Shown: positions 7,736 to 15,914 of the stretch, in pieces | Position numbering within the stretch: the first letter of the stretch is position 1 | Layout of the letters: each line of letters opens with the position of its first letter | DNA from: Gemmatimonadota bacterium | GTDB lineage: Bacteria > Gemmatimonadota > Gemmatimonadetes > Longimicrobiales > Gaopeijiaceae | DNA: 32,766 nt | Reading direction: 5' to 3' | Assembly: GCA_015664885.1 (NCBI GenBank) | Contig: DQPL01000111.1 | Span: forward strand, 1-32,766 | Program-made: the position numbers and the translations under genes | Notes under the pieces: model-generated | Seen by the model: only the letters and a program-made list of their open reading frames with translations | Databases searched by the model: none | Told to the model about the DNA's origin: nothing

Positions 7736-9195
7736 GAAGTCATCCCAGCCGGTGACTCGCTGCCGGGCGCCGCACGACTCGGAAGCACCTTGCCCGGGTT
7801 GAAGAGCCCATCTGGATCGAAGAGCTCCTTCACGGAACGAAGCATCTCCAGTTCCGTCTCGTTGTGCACGAGTGGCATGTAGTCGCGCTTGTCGATGCCA
7901 ACGCCGTGTTCGCCGGTAATCGTGCCACCCACCTCGACGCACAGCTTCATGATTTCCTTGGATGCGTGCTCCACGCGCTCGAGCTCTGATGCGTTCTGCC
8001 GATCGAAGAGCAGGTTGGGATGCAGATTGCCGTCTCCAGCGTGAAAGACGTTGGCGATCTTGATGTCGTAGCTCTCGCCGATCTGCGCGATGCGCACGAG
8101 CACCTCCGGAAGCTTGGTGCGCGGCACGGTCGCGTCCTGAACCAGCAGATCTGGCGCGATGCGGCCCATGGCTCCGAACGCTTTCTTGCGGGCCGTCCAA
8201 AGCGCTGCCCGGTGCTCGGGCTCGGTGGCCCTCTGCACCTCGCGGGCACCCTCGGCGAGGCAGCACTTCTCCGCCCTGTCCGCGTCCGCGTCGAGGCCAG
8301 CTTCGGTCCCGTCGAACTCCACGACCAACGCGGCGCCCGCGTCGACGGGGTAGCCAGCGGCAAAGACGCTCGCCTCCAGTGCGCGGATCGTGGCTTGGTC
8401 CACGATCTCGATCGCGGCGGGCATGAGACCCGATGCCATGATCGCGGTCACCGCACGCCCCGCGTCCTCCATGGTCTCGAAGATGCCGAGCAAGGTGCGG
8501 ACGCCCTGGGCTAAGGGCAGCAGACGCACTTCTATCTCGGTAGCGATCCCGAAGCAGCCCTCGGAACCGACGAAAAGCCCGACTAGATCAAGTGACGCGT
8601 GGCGAGCTCCACCGGCGCCCCCGAGCTGAACGACCCGACCTCCGGCCAGTACCACGGTGAGGCCCGTGACGTAGCGGGACGTGACGCCATACTTGAGACA
8701 GTGTGGTCCACCGGAGTTCTCGGCCACGTTGCCACCCAAGGTGCACGTGCTCTGCGACGATGGATCGGGGGCGTAGTACAAGCCGTGAGGCCTGGTCGCT
8801 TCCGTGAGATGCGCGTTGACCACCCCGGGCTGGAGTCGCGCAAGCCGGTTCTCCGGATCGATCTCCAAGATCCGGTTCATGCGTGCCATGCCAACGACTA
8901 CGCCGTTCTCGGTCGCGAGTGCGCCGCCGGACAGTCCCGTGCCCGCACCACGGGGAACGACCTCGATGCCCTCGGCATGTAGAATCTCGACGACACGGGC
9001 CACCTCGTCGGTCGAGGCCGGCAGCACCACCGCCCGGGGCGTGACCCGATACGCCGTAAGACCATCGGATTCGTATACGAGTAGGCGGTCCGGGTCGGTG
9101 ATCACGTGCGTCTCACCGACGATGCCGGACAGCCGCTTCACGATCTTGGGGGGCACGGGTAACACGGGGGACCCGGGGGTTGGCGGCTGGCTCAT
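7732..9195 (-). CDS. glcD: FAD-linked glycolate/D-lactate oxidase subunit GlcD
   Basis: 487 aa, full length for GlcD. The FAD-binding PCMH motifs are PRGAGTGLSGGAL, LQPGVVNAHLTEAT, YAPDPSSQSTCTLGGNVAENSGGPHCLKYG and GSEGCFGIATEIEVRLLP. The C-terminal FAD-oxidase domain ends in HAGDGNLHPNLL, TGEHGVGIDKRDYM and LFDPDGLFNPGK. It oxidises glycolate or D-2-hydroxyacids such as D-lactate. The exact substrate cannot be read from sequence. The ATG at 9195 lies 45 bases after the MBL-fold gene, and the stop overlaps glcE (ATGA). Confidence 0.93.
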   Translation of the reverse strand: MSQPPTPGSPVLPVPPKIVKRLSGIVGETHVITDPDRLLVYESDGLTAYRVTPRAVVLPASTDEVARVVEILHAEGIEVVPRGAGTGLSGGALATENGVVVGMARMNRILEIDPENRLARLQPGVVNAHLTEATRPHGLYYAPDPSSQSTCTLGGNVAENSGGPHCLKYGVTSRYVTGLTVVLAGGRVVQLGGAGGARHASLDLVGLFVGSEGCFGIATEIEVRLLPLAQGVRTLLGIFETMEDAGRAVTAIMASGLMPAAIEIVDQATIRALEASVFAAGYPVDAGAALVVEFDGTEAGLDADADRAEKCCLAEGAREVQRATEPEHRAALWTARKKAFGAMGRIAPDLLVQDATVPRTKLPEVLVRIAQIGESYDIKIANVFHAGDGNLHPNLLFDRQNASELERVEHASKEIMKLCVEVGGTITGEHGVGIDKRDYMPLVHNETELEMLRSVKELFDPDGLFNPGKVLPSRAAPGSESPAGMTS

Positions 9196-9240
9196 GCCCC
9201 AGCATACCCCACTCGTAACGGTGCGTGCAATACGGCGGGC

Positions 9241-9918
9241 TCAGGTCTGATCGCGGCCCCTCACGTACTCCATAAGAGCCGCCAAACTGAGCCTGGCGGG
9301 CTCCTCCATGCCTTTGGGCAGTGACCCCCCATAGACGATCTCGAACAACTGCTCCGGAGTCGCGTCCTCATGTCCGATCAACGCGTGCTCGACCTGCCGG
9401 ACCCTTATTCGTCGGTGTCTGGCGAAGCGGTCGAGCACCTTGGCGACGTTCTCCAACGGCGGCCCATGAGCAGGATACGCGACGGAGATGTCGAGCTCCC
9501 GCAGCCGTTCGATCGACTCGAAGTAGTCCGCGACACACCCAGGGTATTCGGCGACCCACGTGGTATCACCCCGTCCCAGAAGCATGTCCCCCGCAAACAG
9601 CGCACGCCGCTCGGGCCAGTAAAAGCACAAGTGATTCGAGGTGTGACCGGGCGTGTGAACCGCCACGAGTTGCCCCTCGTCGGTCTCGACCGCATCGCCA
9701 TCGACCAGCAGGTGGCCGACGTGCTCGACCCCCTCGGGACCCCACACCGCGGCACCGATCGCATCCGCCAACTCGCGCGTCGCTCCGGCATGGTCCCTGT
9801 GCCCGTGCGTCAGCACGATCATTCGCTCGGACGCGTCGCGCACCGCCGAAACCAAAGCCCGGACGTGGTCTGCCACGTCCGGGCCCGGGTCGATCACTGC
9901 AACCTTGTCCTTCCCCAC
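9241..9918 (-). CDS. MBL-fold metallo-hydrolase (LACTB2/glyoxalase II-like); true N-terminus extends upstream without a normal start codon
   Basis: Metallo-beta-lactamase fold hydrolase with metal motif THGHRDHAG, a further His in HTPGHTSNHL, Asp in LFAGDMLLG and His in YPAHGPP. A winged C-terminal part follows, as in LACTB2-like enzymes. The listed GTG at 9918 is the first ATG/GTG/TTG in frame, but the first beta strand is encoded upstream: in frame from 9990 come YLIAGNPSAFTLDGTRTFLV, the usual N-terminus of this family. An AGGAG at 10003-9999 stands 8 bases before an in-frame ACG at 9990, where the family start would be expected. The start may thus have been lost by ATG-to-ACG change, or ACG/CTG may be used. 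It lies between the GAF gene and glcD on the same strand. Confidence 0.8.
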   Translation of the reverse strand: MGKDKVAVIDPGPDVADHVRALVSAVRDASERMIVLTHGHRDHAGATRELADAIGAAVWGPEGVEHVGHLLVDGDAVETDEGQLVAVHTPGHTSNHLCFYWPERRALFAGDMLLGRGDTTWVAEYPGCVADYFESIERLRELDISVAYPAHGPPLENVAKVLDRFARHRRIRVRQVEHALIGHEDATPEQLFEIVYGGSLPKGMEEPARLSLAALMEYVRGRDQT

Positions 9919-10001
9919 CAGGAAGGTGCGAGTCCCGTCGAGCGTGAATGCGCTCGGGTTACCCGCGATCAGGTAGGTCGCCTGCTCCGTCGGAGTGACT
10001 C

Positions 10002-10475
10002 CTACCGACGCTCCGCGGCGAGCTGCTCCGCGAGCTTGTCCGCAATGCTGATGAGCGCCATCTCGTCTTCCTCGGTGAACGCGGCCTCGTCGTCCGAATC
10101 GACATCGATCTGTCCGAAGATCTCTTCACCCGCTCGGATCAGAATTACCAGTTCAGACCGAGTATCGGGCGAACACACGAGGTAGTTCTCCTCGGCGCTC
10201 ACGTCGGCAATGTTGAGGTTCGTGCGCTCGGCGACCGCGCGCCCACAAACACCCGTGCCCACGGGAATCTTCGCGTGGTCCGTGCCGGGACCCATGTAGT
10301 TGTGAAGCCACAGCTCCTGCTCAGCCTCGTTGAGCAAATACACACCAACCCAGTTGAAGCGGTCATCGGCCTCGTCGATCGAGCGCACTGCTTTGCGCAG
10401 CAGCGCATCCGAGAGATGACCCTCGTCTCGCATCTCCTGTAGGGCCAGCACCACTTCTCCACTATCCAAAGCCAT
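10002..10475 (-). CDS. GAF-domain protein, probable free methionine-(R)-sulfoxide reductase
   Basis: 157 aa, a single GAF domain of the size of bacterial fRMsr (YebR/MsrC). Family landmarks are FNWVGVYLL, PVGTGVCGRAVAE, and a Cys-Ser-Glu region (YLVCSPDTRSELV) followed by GQIDVDS. The cysteines in GVCG and LVCS match the resolving and catalytic positions of fRMsr as I recall them. The protein would reduce free methionine-R-sulfoxide in the cytoplasm; a redox- or ligand-sensing GAF protein is the alternative. ATG at 10475. It is the first gene of the minus-strand string that runs to 770, so the string's promoter should lie in 10476-10629. Confidence 0.8.
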   Translation of the reverse strand: MALDSGEVVLALQEMRDEGHLSDALLRKAVRSIDEADDRFNWVGVYLLNEAEQELWLHNYMGPGTDHAKIPVGTGVCGRAVAERTNLNIADVSAEENYLVCSPDTRSELVILIRAGEEIFGQIDVDSDDEAAFTEEDEMALISIADKLAEQLAAERR

Positions 10476-10629
10476 TCTTTCGCATCCGTGAGAACGTCAC
10501 ACCCACTGCAGCGCGGTCCCGCGTGGGCTTCCTGCAAGGACCCCATCGTCGGCGCCTCTCAGGGCGAGAGGATTCCGCGGTCCCAGCGACGGGGGAACGA
10601 AGGGTAGAGAAGGGGGATCGGAGCGTCAA
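10476..10629. other. Intergenic gap upstream of the GAF-glcDEF-racemase string
   Basis: These 154 bases separate the M42 stop from the GAF start. They should hold the end of the M42 transcript and the promoter of the next nine minus-strand genes. Visible elements are a short hairpin at 10555-10571 (CCTCTC, five-base loop, GAGAGG) without a T tract, and a small palindrome GTGA-N5-TCAC at 10488-10500, 12 bases before the GAF ATG. Neither is strong enough for a functional call. Confidence 0.3.
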
Positions 10630-11697
10630 TCAGCGCGGCGTGAAGTCGGTTTCCGGCGTCAGTCGACGGATGAACGCCGCGATGAGGCGCGCCGAGTTGA
10701 AGAGATCTTCAATGCTGATGATCTCGTTCGGTGAATGCATGTAGCGGTTCGGGATCGAGACCAGGCCGGTGGGCACGCCTGCGCGGGTGAGGAAGATCCC
10801 GTCCGCGTCGGTGCGCGTCGCTCTGGGCGACGCCTGGATCGTGTAAGGGAGCCCTTCTTCCTCGGCTACCTCAGCCAGCATCTCGAAGACGCCGTCGTGG
10901 GCAGCGGAGCCGCGGCTGAGCACGGGACCCCCACCGAGCTGGTGGTCTCCTAGCTCCTTCTTTTCCACGTCCGGCACGTCGGTGCTGAATGTGACGTCGA
11001 CCACGATGGCGACGTCGGGCTCGAGAGCATAAGCACTGGACATCGCGCCACCACCCGTGTACCCGATTTCCTCCTGCACGGTGGCCACCGCGGTCACACA
11101 CGCAGCGGGCGGATCGCCGGCAAGCATGCGGATCGCCTCCAGCACGACGAACGCGCCAACGCGGTCATCGATGGCGCGACTCGCGATTCTGTCTCCCGCC
11201 AGGCGCACCATGCCCTGGGACACGACCATGGGGTCACCGACTCGGATGCCCAGTTGGCCGACTTCGTCCTTGGAAGATGCGCCCACGTCGACCCACAGCT
11301 TCTTGGTCTCCGAAGCCTTCGTGCGGTCCTCGCGGTCCATGAGGTGGATCGCTTTCTTGCCGATCACGCCGACGACGTCTCCATCCCTGCTCAAGATCGT
11401 GACACGCTGACCTACCAGAACCTGTGGGTCCCACCCGCCAATCGCCGCGATGTACACGAAGCCATCATCGTCGATGTGGGTGATCTGCAGGCCTATTTCA
11501 TCGATGTGTCCCGCGAGCATGACTCTGGGACTTCCGGATGGATTCACCACTGCGAACGAATTGCCCGTAACGTCGGTTTCCACGGTGCCGGCGAAGGTCT
11601 CGGCCTGCTCACGCCAAACACGGGCCGCGCGAACTTCGAAGCCGGAAGGCCCCGCGGCGTCGAGAAGCCGCTCGAGAAAGGAGATGTCGTGACTCAT
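10630..11697 (-). CDS. M42-family metallo-aminopeptidase (FrvX/PepA-like)
   Basis: 355 aa, the normal M42 length. Metal and catalytic residues are visible in order: AGHIDEIGL (His/Asp), RAIDDRVGAF (Asp), VQEEIGYTGGG (catalytic Glu pair), VVDVTFSTD (Asp) and a C-terminal His in RYMHSPNE. M42 enzymes are dodecameric cytosolic aminopeptidases that trim short peptides. ATG at 11697 begins MSHDISFLERLLDAAGPSG, the usual family start; the upstream open frame has no family resemblance. It is divergent from the Tat amidase. Confidence 0.92.
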   Translation of the reverse strand: MSHDISFLERLLDAAGPSGFEVRAARVWREQAETFAGTVETDVTGNSFAVVNPSGSPRVMLAGHIDEIGLQITHIDDDGFVYIAAIGGWDPQVLVGQRVTILSRDGDVVGVIGKKAIHLMDREDRTKASETKKLWVDVGASSKDEVGQLGIRVGDPMVVSQGMVRLAGDRIASRAIDDRVGAFVVLEAIRMLAGDPPAACVTAVATVQEEIGYTGGGAMSSAYALEPDVAIVVDVTFSTDVPDVEKKELGDHQLGGGPVLSRGSAAHDGVFEMLAEVAEEEGLPYTIQASPRATRTDADGIFLTRAGVPTGLVSIPNRYMHSPNEIISIEDLFNSARLIAAFIRRLTPETDFTPR

Positions 11698-11843
11698 GGG
11701 ATCCAGACGAAAGGAGTTCCAGGGGGGGATGCAACCTACGCGGAAAGCACCAAAGCAGCCACACGTTGTGAGTGCGTCTGACGCTTGCTCGCACCCGCCC
11801 GAATGTCCAAGGTTGAGCGCTCTGCGACCATGAGGAGACGACA

Positions 11844-13523
11844 ATGCACGAGAAGCGAGGCCGCCACGCGATGACATTGGGCCGCCGTGAGTTCGTGAAG
11901 CTCGGGGGACTTGGCGTCGCCGCTGCGGTCACGGCGGGGACCGCCGCTTGCGCGCCTGACACCGGCGCCGTTGGTGGCTCCGCCGACGATGCACCGTGGT
12001 GGACGACGGAGACCTTCGAGTTGGAGGAGGCCACCTTAGCGGGCCTTCTGAACGACATGGCGTCTGGCCGGCGCTCGGCGGTCGAGATCACGCAGCTCTA
12101 TCTAGACCGCATCGCCGCAGTGGACCGAGAGGGTCCGAAGCTTCGCTCGATCATCGAGACGAATCCCGATGCGCTCGACATCGCGCGGCAGCTCGACGAG
12201 GAACGAGCAGGCGGCAACCTACGTGGTCCGCTGCATGGCATCCCGATCGTCGTGAAGGACAACATCGACACCGCGGACGGCATGACGACCACCGCTGGCT
12301 CCTACGCGCTCGAGGGGCACATCGCGGCCCAGGACAGCCACGTCGCGGCCCAGTTGCGGGCGGCCGGCGCCATCATTCTGGCCAAGGCCAACCTCTCCGA
12401 GTGGGCAAACTTCCGCTCAACGGAGTCGACGTCGGGGTGGAGCGGTCGTGGCGGTCAGTGCGGGAACGCTTTCGCAGTCGACCGAAACCCTTGCGGTTCG
12501 TCCGCAGGGTCGGCCGCGGCTACGTCAGCAAATCTGTGCGCCGGATCGATCGGTACTGAGACCAATGGCTCGATCGTGTGCCCATGCTCGATCAATGGCG
12601 TTGTCGGGCTGAAGCCCACCGTCGGCCTCGTCGGCCGATCCGGCATCATCCCCATCTCCCACACCCAGGACACTGCGGGCCCGATGGTGCGCACGGTGGC
12701 CGACGCGGCGACGATGCTGAGCGCGTTGGCAGGGCCCGACCCGCGCGATGCCCTGAGCCAAGCGGCCGCCGGGTTCGCCGGCACGGACTACACGTCATTC
12801 CTCGACGCAGACGCCCTGCGGGGAGCGCGCATCGGCGTCGAACGGAGCTACTTCGGGCAGGACAGGCACCGCGACGACCTGATGGAGCAAGCGATCGTCG
12901 ACATGGCGGCGGCGGGCGCGAGCATCATCGACCCCACCACTCTCGACAACCGCCGCCAGTACAACGCCCCCGCGTACCAGTTGATGCTCTATGAATTCAA
13001 GGCGGACTTGCGAGCGTACTTCTCGACCGTCTCGCCGGAGCTCGGCATGCGCTCGCTTGAGGACCTGATCGCGTTCAATGAGGCAAACGCCGACCGGGAG
13101 ATGCCCTATTTCGGCCAGGAGATTCTCATTGCCGCCAACGAGATGGGACCGCTTATGGACCCGGAATATCTGCGCTTCAAGGAGACCGCCCGACGATTAT
13201 CCCAAGACGAAGGCATCGACCGGCTCATGGAGGAGCACCGACTGGACGCGATCGTAGCGCCGACCACTCGTGCCGCCTGGAAGACGGACCTGATCAATGG
13301 CGGAATGTCGAGCCTGGGTTCATCCAGCCCCGCGGCGATCTCGGGATACCCAAGCATCACGGTGCCCATGGGGTCCGTACGCGGGCTCCCGATCGGGATG
13401 CTCTTCTTCGGCAGTGCCTGGAGCGAGGGCCGGCTGATCCAGCTCGCGTATTCCTACGAGCAGGCGACCAGACACAGAAGGCCCGCGAGGATGTTGCCGA
13501 CGCTGGACCTGCGGAACGCGTAG
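11844..13523 (+). CDS. Amidase signature family protein with Tat lipoprotein signal
   Basis: 559 aa. The N-terminus carries a twin-arginine signal (GRREFVKLGG) ending in a lipobox with Cys at about residue 36 (AGTAAC), so a Tat-exported lipoprotein is likely. The amidase Ser-cisSer-Lys triad is visible as K138 (IVVKDNID), S219 (NPCGSSAGS) and S243 (TETNGSIVCP), followed by KPTVGLVGRSGIIPIS and DTAGPMVRTV. It would hydrolyse an amide outside the cytoplasm; the substrate is unknown. A GAGGAG lies about 7 bases before the ATG at 11844. An alternative ATG nine codons later would still keep the Tat motif. Confidence 0.92.
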   Translation: MHEKRGRHAMTLGRREFVKLGGLGVAAAVTAGTAACAPDTGAVGGSADDAPWWTTETFELEEATLAGLLNDMASGRRSAVEITQLYLDRIAAVDREGPKLRSIIETNPDALDIARQLDEERAGGNLRGPLHGIPIVVKDNIDTADGMTTTAGSYALEGHIAAQDSHVAAQLRAAGAIILAKANLSEWANFRSTESTSGWSGRGGQCGNAFAVDRNPCGSSAGSAAATSANLCAGSIGTETNGSIVCPCSINGVVGLKPTVGLVGRSGIIPISHTQDTAGPMVRTVADAATMLSALAGPDPRDALSQAAAGFAGTDYTSFLDADALRGARIGVERSYFGQDRHRDDLMEQAIVDMAAAGASIIDPTTLDNRRQYNAPAYQLMLYEFKADLRAYFSTVSPELGMRSLEDLIAFNEANADREMPYFGQEILIAANEMGPLMDPEYLRFKETARRLSQDEGIDRLMEEHRLDAIVAPTTRAAWKTDLINGGMSSLGSSSPAAISGYPSITVPMGSVRGLPIGMLFFGSAWSEGRLIQLAYSYEQATRHRRPARMLPTLDLRNA

Positions 13524-13528
13524 CTCAG

Positions 13529-13559
13529 CGGCGCAATGGGGAGCCACCGGCTGGCGCCG
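13529..13559. terminator. Possible bidirectional hairpin between convergent genes
   Basis: An inverted repeat CGGCGC (13529-13534) / GCGCCG (13554-13559) flanks a 19-base loop in the 36-base gap between the amidase and fxsA stops; the loop side also holds GCCACCGGCTGGC. There is no clear T tract on either side, so the terminator role rests mainly on position. Confidence 0.3.
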
Positions 13560-14045
13560 TTATTCCTCCGGCTCGACGACAATGCCCTTCGACGGATCCA
13601 GGCCGGGCCCCTGCTCAGGAGTAGCACCTCCGAAGCCCATCCCGGGCCCCATCGCCACGACCCGGATAGAGCCGTCTGCGATCTGCCGCTCGAGTCGTTC
13701 CTTCAGCCGCCTTTGAATCCATCGTCGGCTCAGAGGGAAGAGCAGCGAAAACCCCAGCAGATCGGTCAGCACTCCTGGCGTGAGCAGAAACGCACCACCT
13801 ACCAGGACCGACGCACCGTCGAGCATCGCCTGGCCCGGCAGTCGACCCTGCGCCAGCTCCTGTTGAAACTGAAAGAGCACACGCAGGCCTTCGGCTCGCG
13901 CCATTGCGGCTCCGCCGATGCCGGTCGCGACGACCAGCGCCAGCGTCGGCACTATACCAACGAGTTGCCCGAGCTCGATGAGCAACATCAACTCGACGAT
14001 AGGGACGACAACGAAGAGCAAAGCCAGTCGGCCAAGTGTGTTCAT
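13560..14045 (-). CDS. fxsA: FxsA family membrane protein
   Basis: 161 aa with FxsA hallmarks: N-terminal membrane helix LALLFVVVPIVELMLLI, then GQLVGIVPTLALVVATGIGGAAMAR, then GGAFLLTPGVLTDLLGFSLL, and a basic cytoplasmic tail (RRWIQRRLKERL). In E. coli FxsA relieves exclusion of phage T7 by the F plasmid; the general role is unknown. ATG at 14045 begins MNTLGRL and places the first helix correctly; a GTG eight codons upstream is possible. Convergent with the amidase and divergent from ispH. Confidence 0.88.
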   Translation of the reverse strand: MNTLGRLALLFVVVPIVELMLLIELGQLVGIVPTLALVVATGIGGAAMARAEGLRVLFQFQQELAQGRLPGQAMLDGASVLVGGAFLLTPGVLTDLLGFSLLFPLSRRWIQRRLKERLERQIADGSIRVVAMGPGMGFGGATPEQGPGLDPSKGIVVEPEE

Positions 14046-14145
14046 ATAAAGCACTACCCGCGCGAGCACCGGCGGGGTTCAAGACCCTGGAAACATCTAA
14101 TGTATCACTCGGGACCGGGTGCCAGGACGAGGGGTACGCCCCGGT

Positions 14146-15381
14146 GTGACAGAGCAGACCTACTTCCGCAAAGGCTTCGGGCTCAGGAAAGAGCTCCGGC
14201 CCGTCATCGACGCCGAATTCGAGTCGGCGTTGGTCGAGTGGATCCGCTCAAACGGGAACAAGGGCCAGTTCGGAGACGTCTCCGTCACGCTCGCGAAGGA
14301 GTTCGGCTTCTGCTACGGCGTCGATCGCGCCGTCGACTACGCGTACGAAACCGTGCACAACTTTCCCGAGAAGCAGATCTACCTGGTCGGGGAGATCATC
14401 CACAATCCCTACGTGAACCAGCGGATGACGGAAATGGGCATGCTCTTCATCTACCCCGACGGGTCAGGCGCTTTCGACTTCTCTCAGATCACGGCGAACG
14501 ACGTCGCGGTCATGCCGGCTTTCGGTGTGACGCTTCACGATTTCGACGAGCTGAGCCAGATCGGCTGCATTCTGGTGGATACCACGTGCGGCTCGGTGTT
14601 GCATGTCTGGAAGCGCGTGGAAAGCTATGCCAAGGACGGCTTCACGGCCGTCATCCACGGCAAGGACACGCACGAGGAGTGCCACGCAACCGCTTCGCAA
14701 GTGAACAAGTACGACGGCGGCAGGTTCATCATCATCCGTGACATGGATGAATCAGAGCTCATTCGCGACTACATCGCCGACAAGCCCGGTCGAATGTCGC
14801 GCGAGCAGTTCATTAAGCATTTCGAGAAGAAGGCGTCGCCCGGTTTCGATCCCGACGTCGATCTCGAGTTCATCGGCGTGGCCAACCAGACTACGATGCT
14901 CGCCAATGAGTCATTGGCGATCGGGTGGAAGATCCACGAGACGATGGTCGAGCATTTCGGTGACGAGCACGCATCCACGCATTTTCGCTCGTTCGGCACG
15001 ATCTGCTCGGCGACTCAAGAGCGCCAGGACGCGGTCGCTGAGATGATGCAGGACGCGCCCGACGTGATGCTGGTCATCGGTGGTTACAACTCCTCGAATA
15101 CGAACCACCTCGCGCACCTCTGCGAGCAGCACACGCGCACGTTCCACGTCGAAGACGCCTCGTGTATCGACACCGAGACCGGGACGATTCGACACAAGGT
15201 GGGATTGAGTCCCGACGCACCGCAGATCCTGGACCCGAATTGGCTACCCGAGGGACCGTTCACGCTGGGTATCACCGCAGGTGCATCCACCCCCAACAAC
15301 AAGATCGGGGAAGCGCTGTTACGAATTCTGACCAGTCGCGGCATCGAGGTCGACCTGAGCGCCGACGCCCGGATAGGGTAA
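14146..15381 (+). CDS. ispH: 4-hydroxy-3-methylbut-2-enyl diphosphate reductase, long (plant/cyanobacterial-like) type
   Basis: About 411 aa. This is the long LytB/IspH form, as it has the N-terminal YFRKGFG segment and an insert absent from the ~310-aa E. coli type. The three 4Fe-4S cysteines are in EFGFCYGVDRAV, VDTTCGSVLHV and SFGTICSATQERQ. Substrate-binding histidines are in EIIHNPYVN and VIHGKDTHEECHA, and TAGASTPN is at the C-terminus. It makes IPP and DMAPP in the last step of the MEP pathway. GTG at 14146 is preferred because GAGGGG stands 9 bases upstream; a GTG at 14119 would add nine residues. It ends 2 bases before the convergent marR stop. Confidence 0.92.
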   Translation: MTEQTYFRKGFGLRKELRPVIDAEFESALVEWIRSNGNKGQFGDVSVTLAKEFGFCYGVDRAVDYAYETVHNFPEKQIYLVGEIIHNPYVNQRMTEMGMLFIYPDGSGAFDFSQITANDVAVMPAFGVTLHDFDELSQIGCILVDTTCGSVLHVWKRVESYAKDGFTAVIHGKDTHEECHATASQVNKYDGGRFIIIRDMDESELIRDYIADKPGRMSREQFIKHFEKKASPGFDPDVDLEFIGVANQTTMLANESLAIGWKIHETMVEHFGDEHASTHFRSFGTICSATQERQDAVAEMMQDAPDVMLVIGGYNSSNTNHLAHLCEQHTRTFHVEDASCIDTETGTIRHKVGLSPDAPQILDPNWLPEGPFTLGITAGASTPNNKIGEALLRILTSRGIEVDLSADARIG

Positions 15382-15383
15382 CC

Positions 15384-15893
15384 TCAGCCAGACCCTAGAT
15401 CGCTCTCCCGTATGCCCATGCCGAGCGTCTTCAGAAGAGTCCGGAGCTGCTCCTGCTCCTCTCCGTCGAGCTGACCCGCCACCGCGGCAACGTACTCGGC
15501 ATGACCAGGGAAGACCTCGATAATTCTTGCCCGGCCTGCAGAAGTGAGCTTCGCCTGGATGACCCGCCGATCTTCGGGCGAGCGCTCACGGTCCACCAAC
15601 CCCTGTTCCTCGAGCCGATCCATCACGTAGGTCACATTTCCGCCAGTGACTAGCAGTTTATCGGCGAGTTCGCCCAGCGAGAGGGGCCCCAAGTGGTAGA
15701 GCGCCTCGAGCACGCCAAACTGCGGCGTGGTGAGATCGTACTCCTGCACTTTCACTGCGATCGCCTTGGCGAACGTCGCATAACAGCGCGCGAGCGCAAT
15801 CCAGAGCCGGAGAGCCCGCTCTTCGTCGGTGCTCCAATCTCGTTCGGCCGGTGCGTGCTCGCTCGTCAGGGCAGGGGGGTCGCCACGGTTCAT
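15384..15893 (-). CDS. MarR-family transcriptional regulator
   Basis: 169 aa winged-helix regulator. The core runs from TTPQFGVLEALYHLGPLSLGEL through the recognition helix (VTGGNVTYVMDRLEEQGLV) to the wing (RERSPEDRRVIQAKLT). The long N-terminal helix carries a Cys-Tyr (ALARCYATF), which could be a redox or ligand site, but this is only a suggestion. ATG at 15893. It starts 21 bases after the lpd stop on the same strand, so it is probably transcribed with lpd. Its target is unknown. Confidence 0.9.
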   Translation of the reverse strand: MNRGDPPALTSEHAPAERDWSTDEERALRLWIALARCYATFAKAIAVKVQEYDLTTPQFGVLEALYHLGPLSLGELADKLLVTGGNVTYVMDRLEEQGLVDRERSPEDRRVIQAKLTSAGRARIIEVFPGHAEYVAAVAGQLDGEEQEQLRTLLKTLGMGIRESDLGSG

Positions 15894-15914
15894 CGAGGTC
15901 GGATATTGGGACGA

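Noticed and set aside
10488-10500. GTGA-N5-TCAC palindrome as a CRP/FNR-type operator
   Set aside because: Arms of only four bases, 12 bases from the start codon, single occurrence; chance is likely.
10555-10571. Six-bp hairpin as a terminator of the M42 gene
   Set aside because: Short stem and no T tract on the minus strand.
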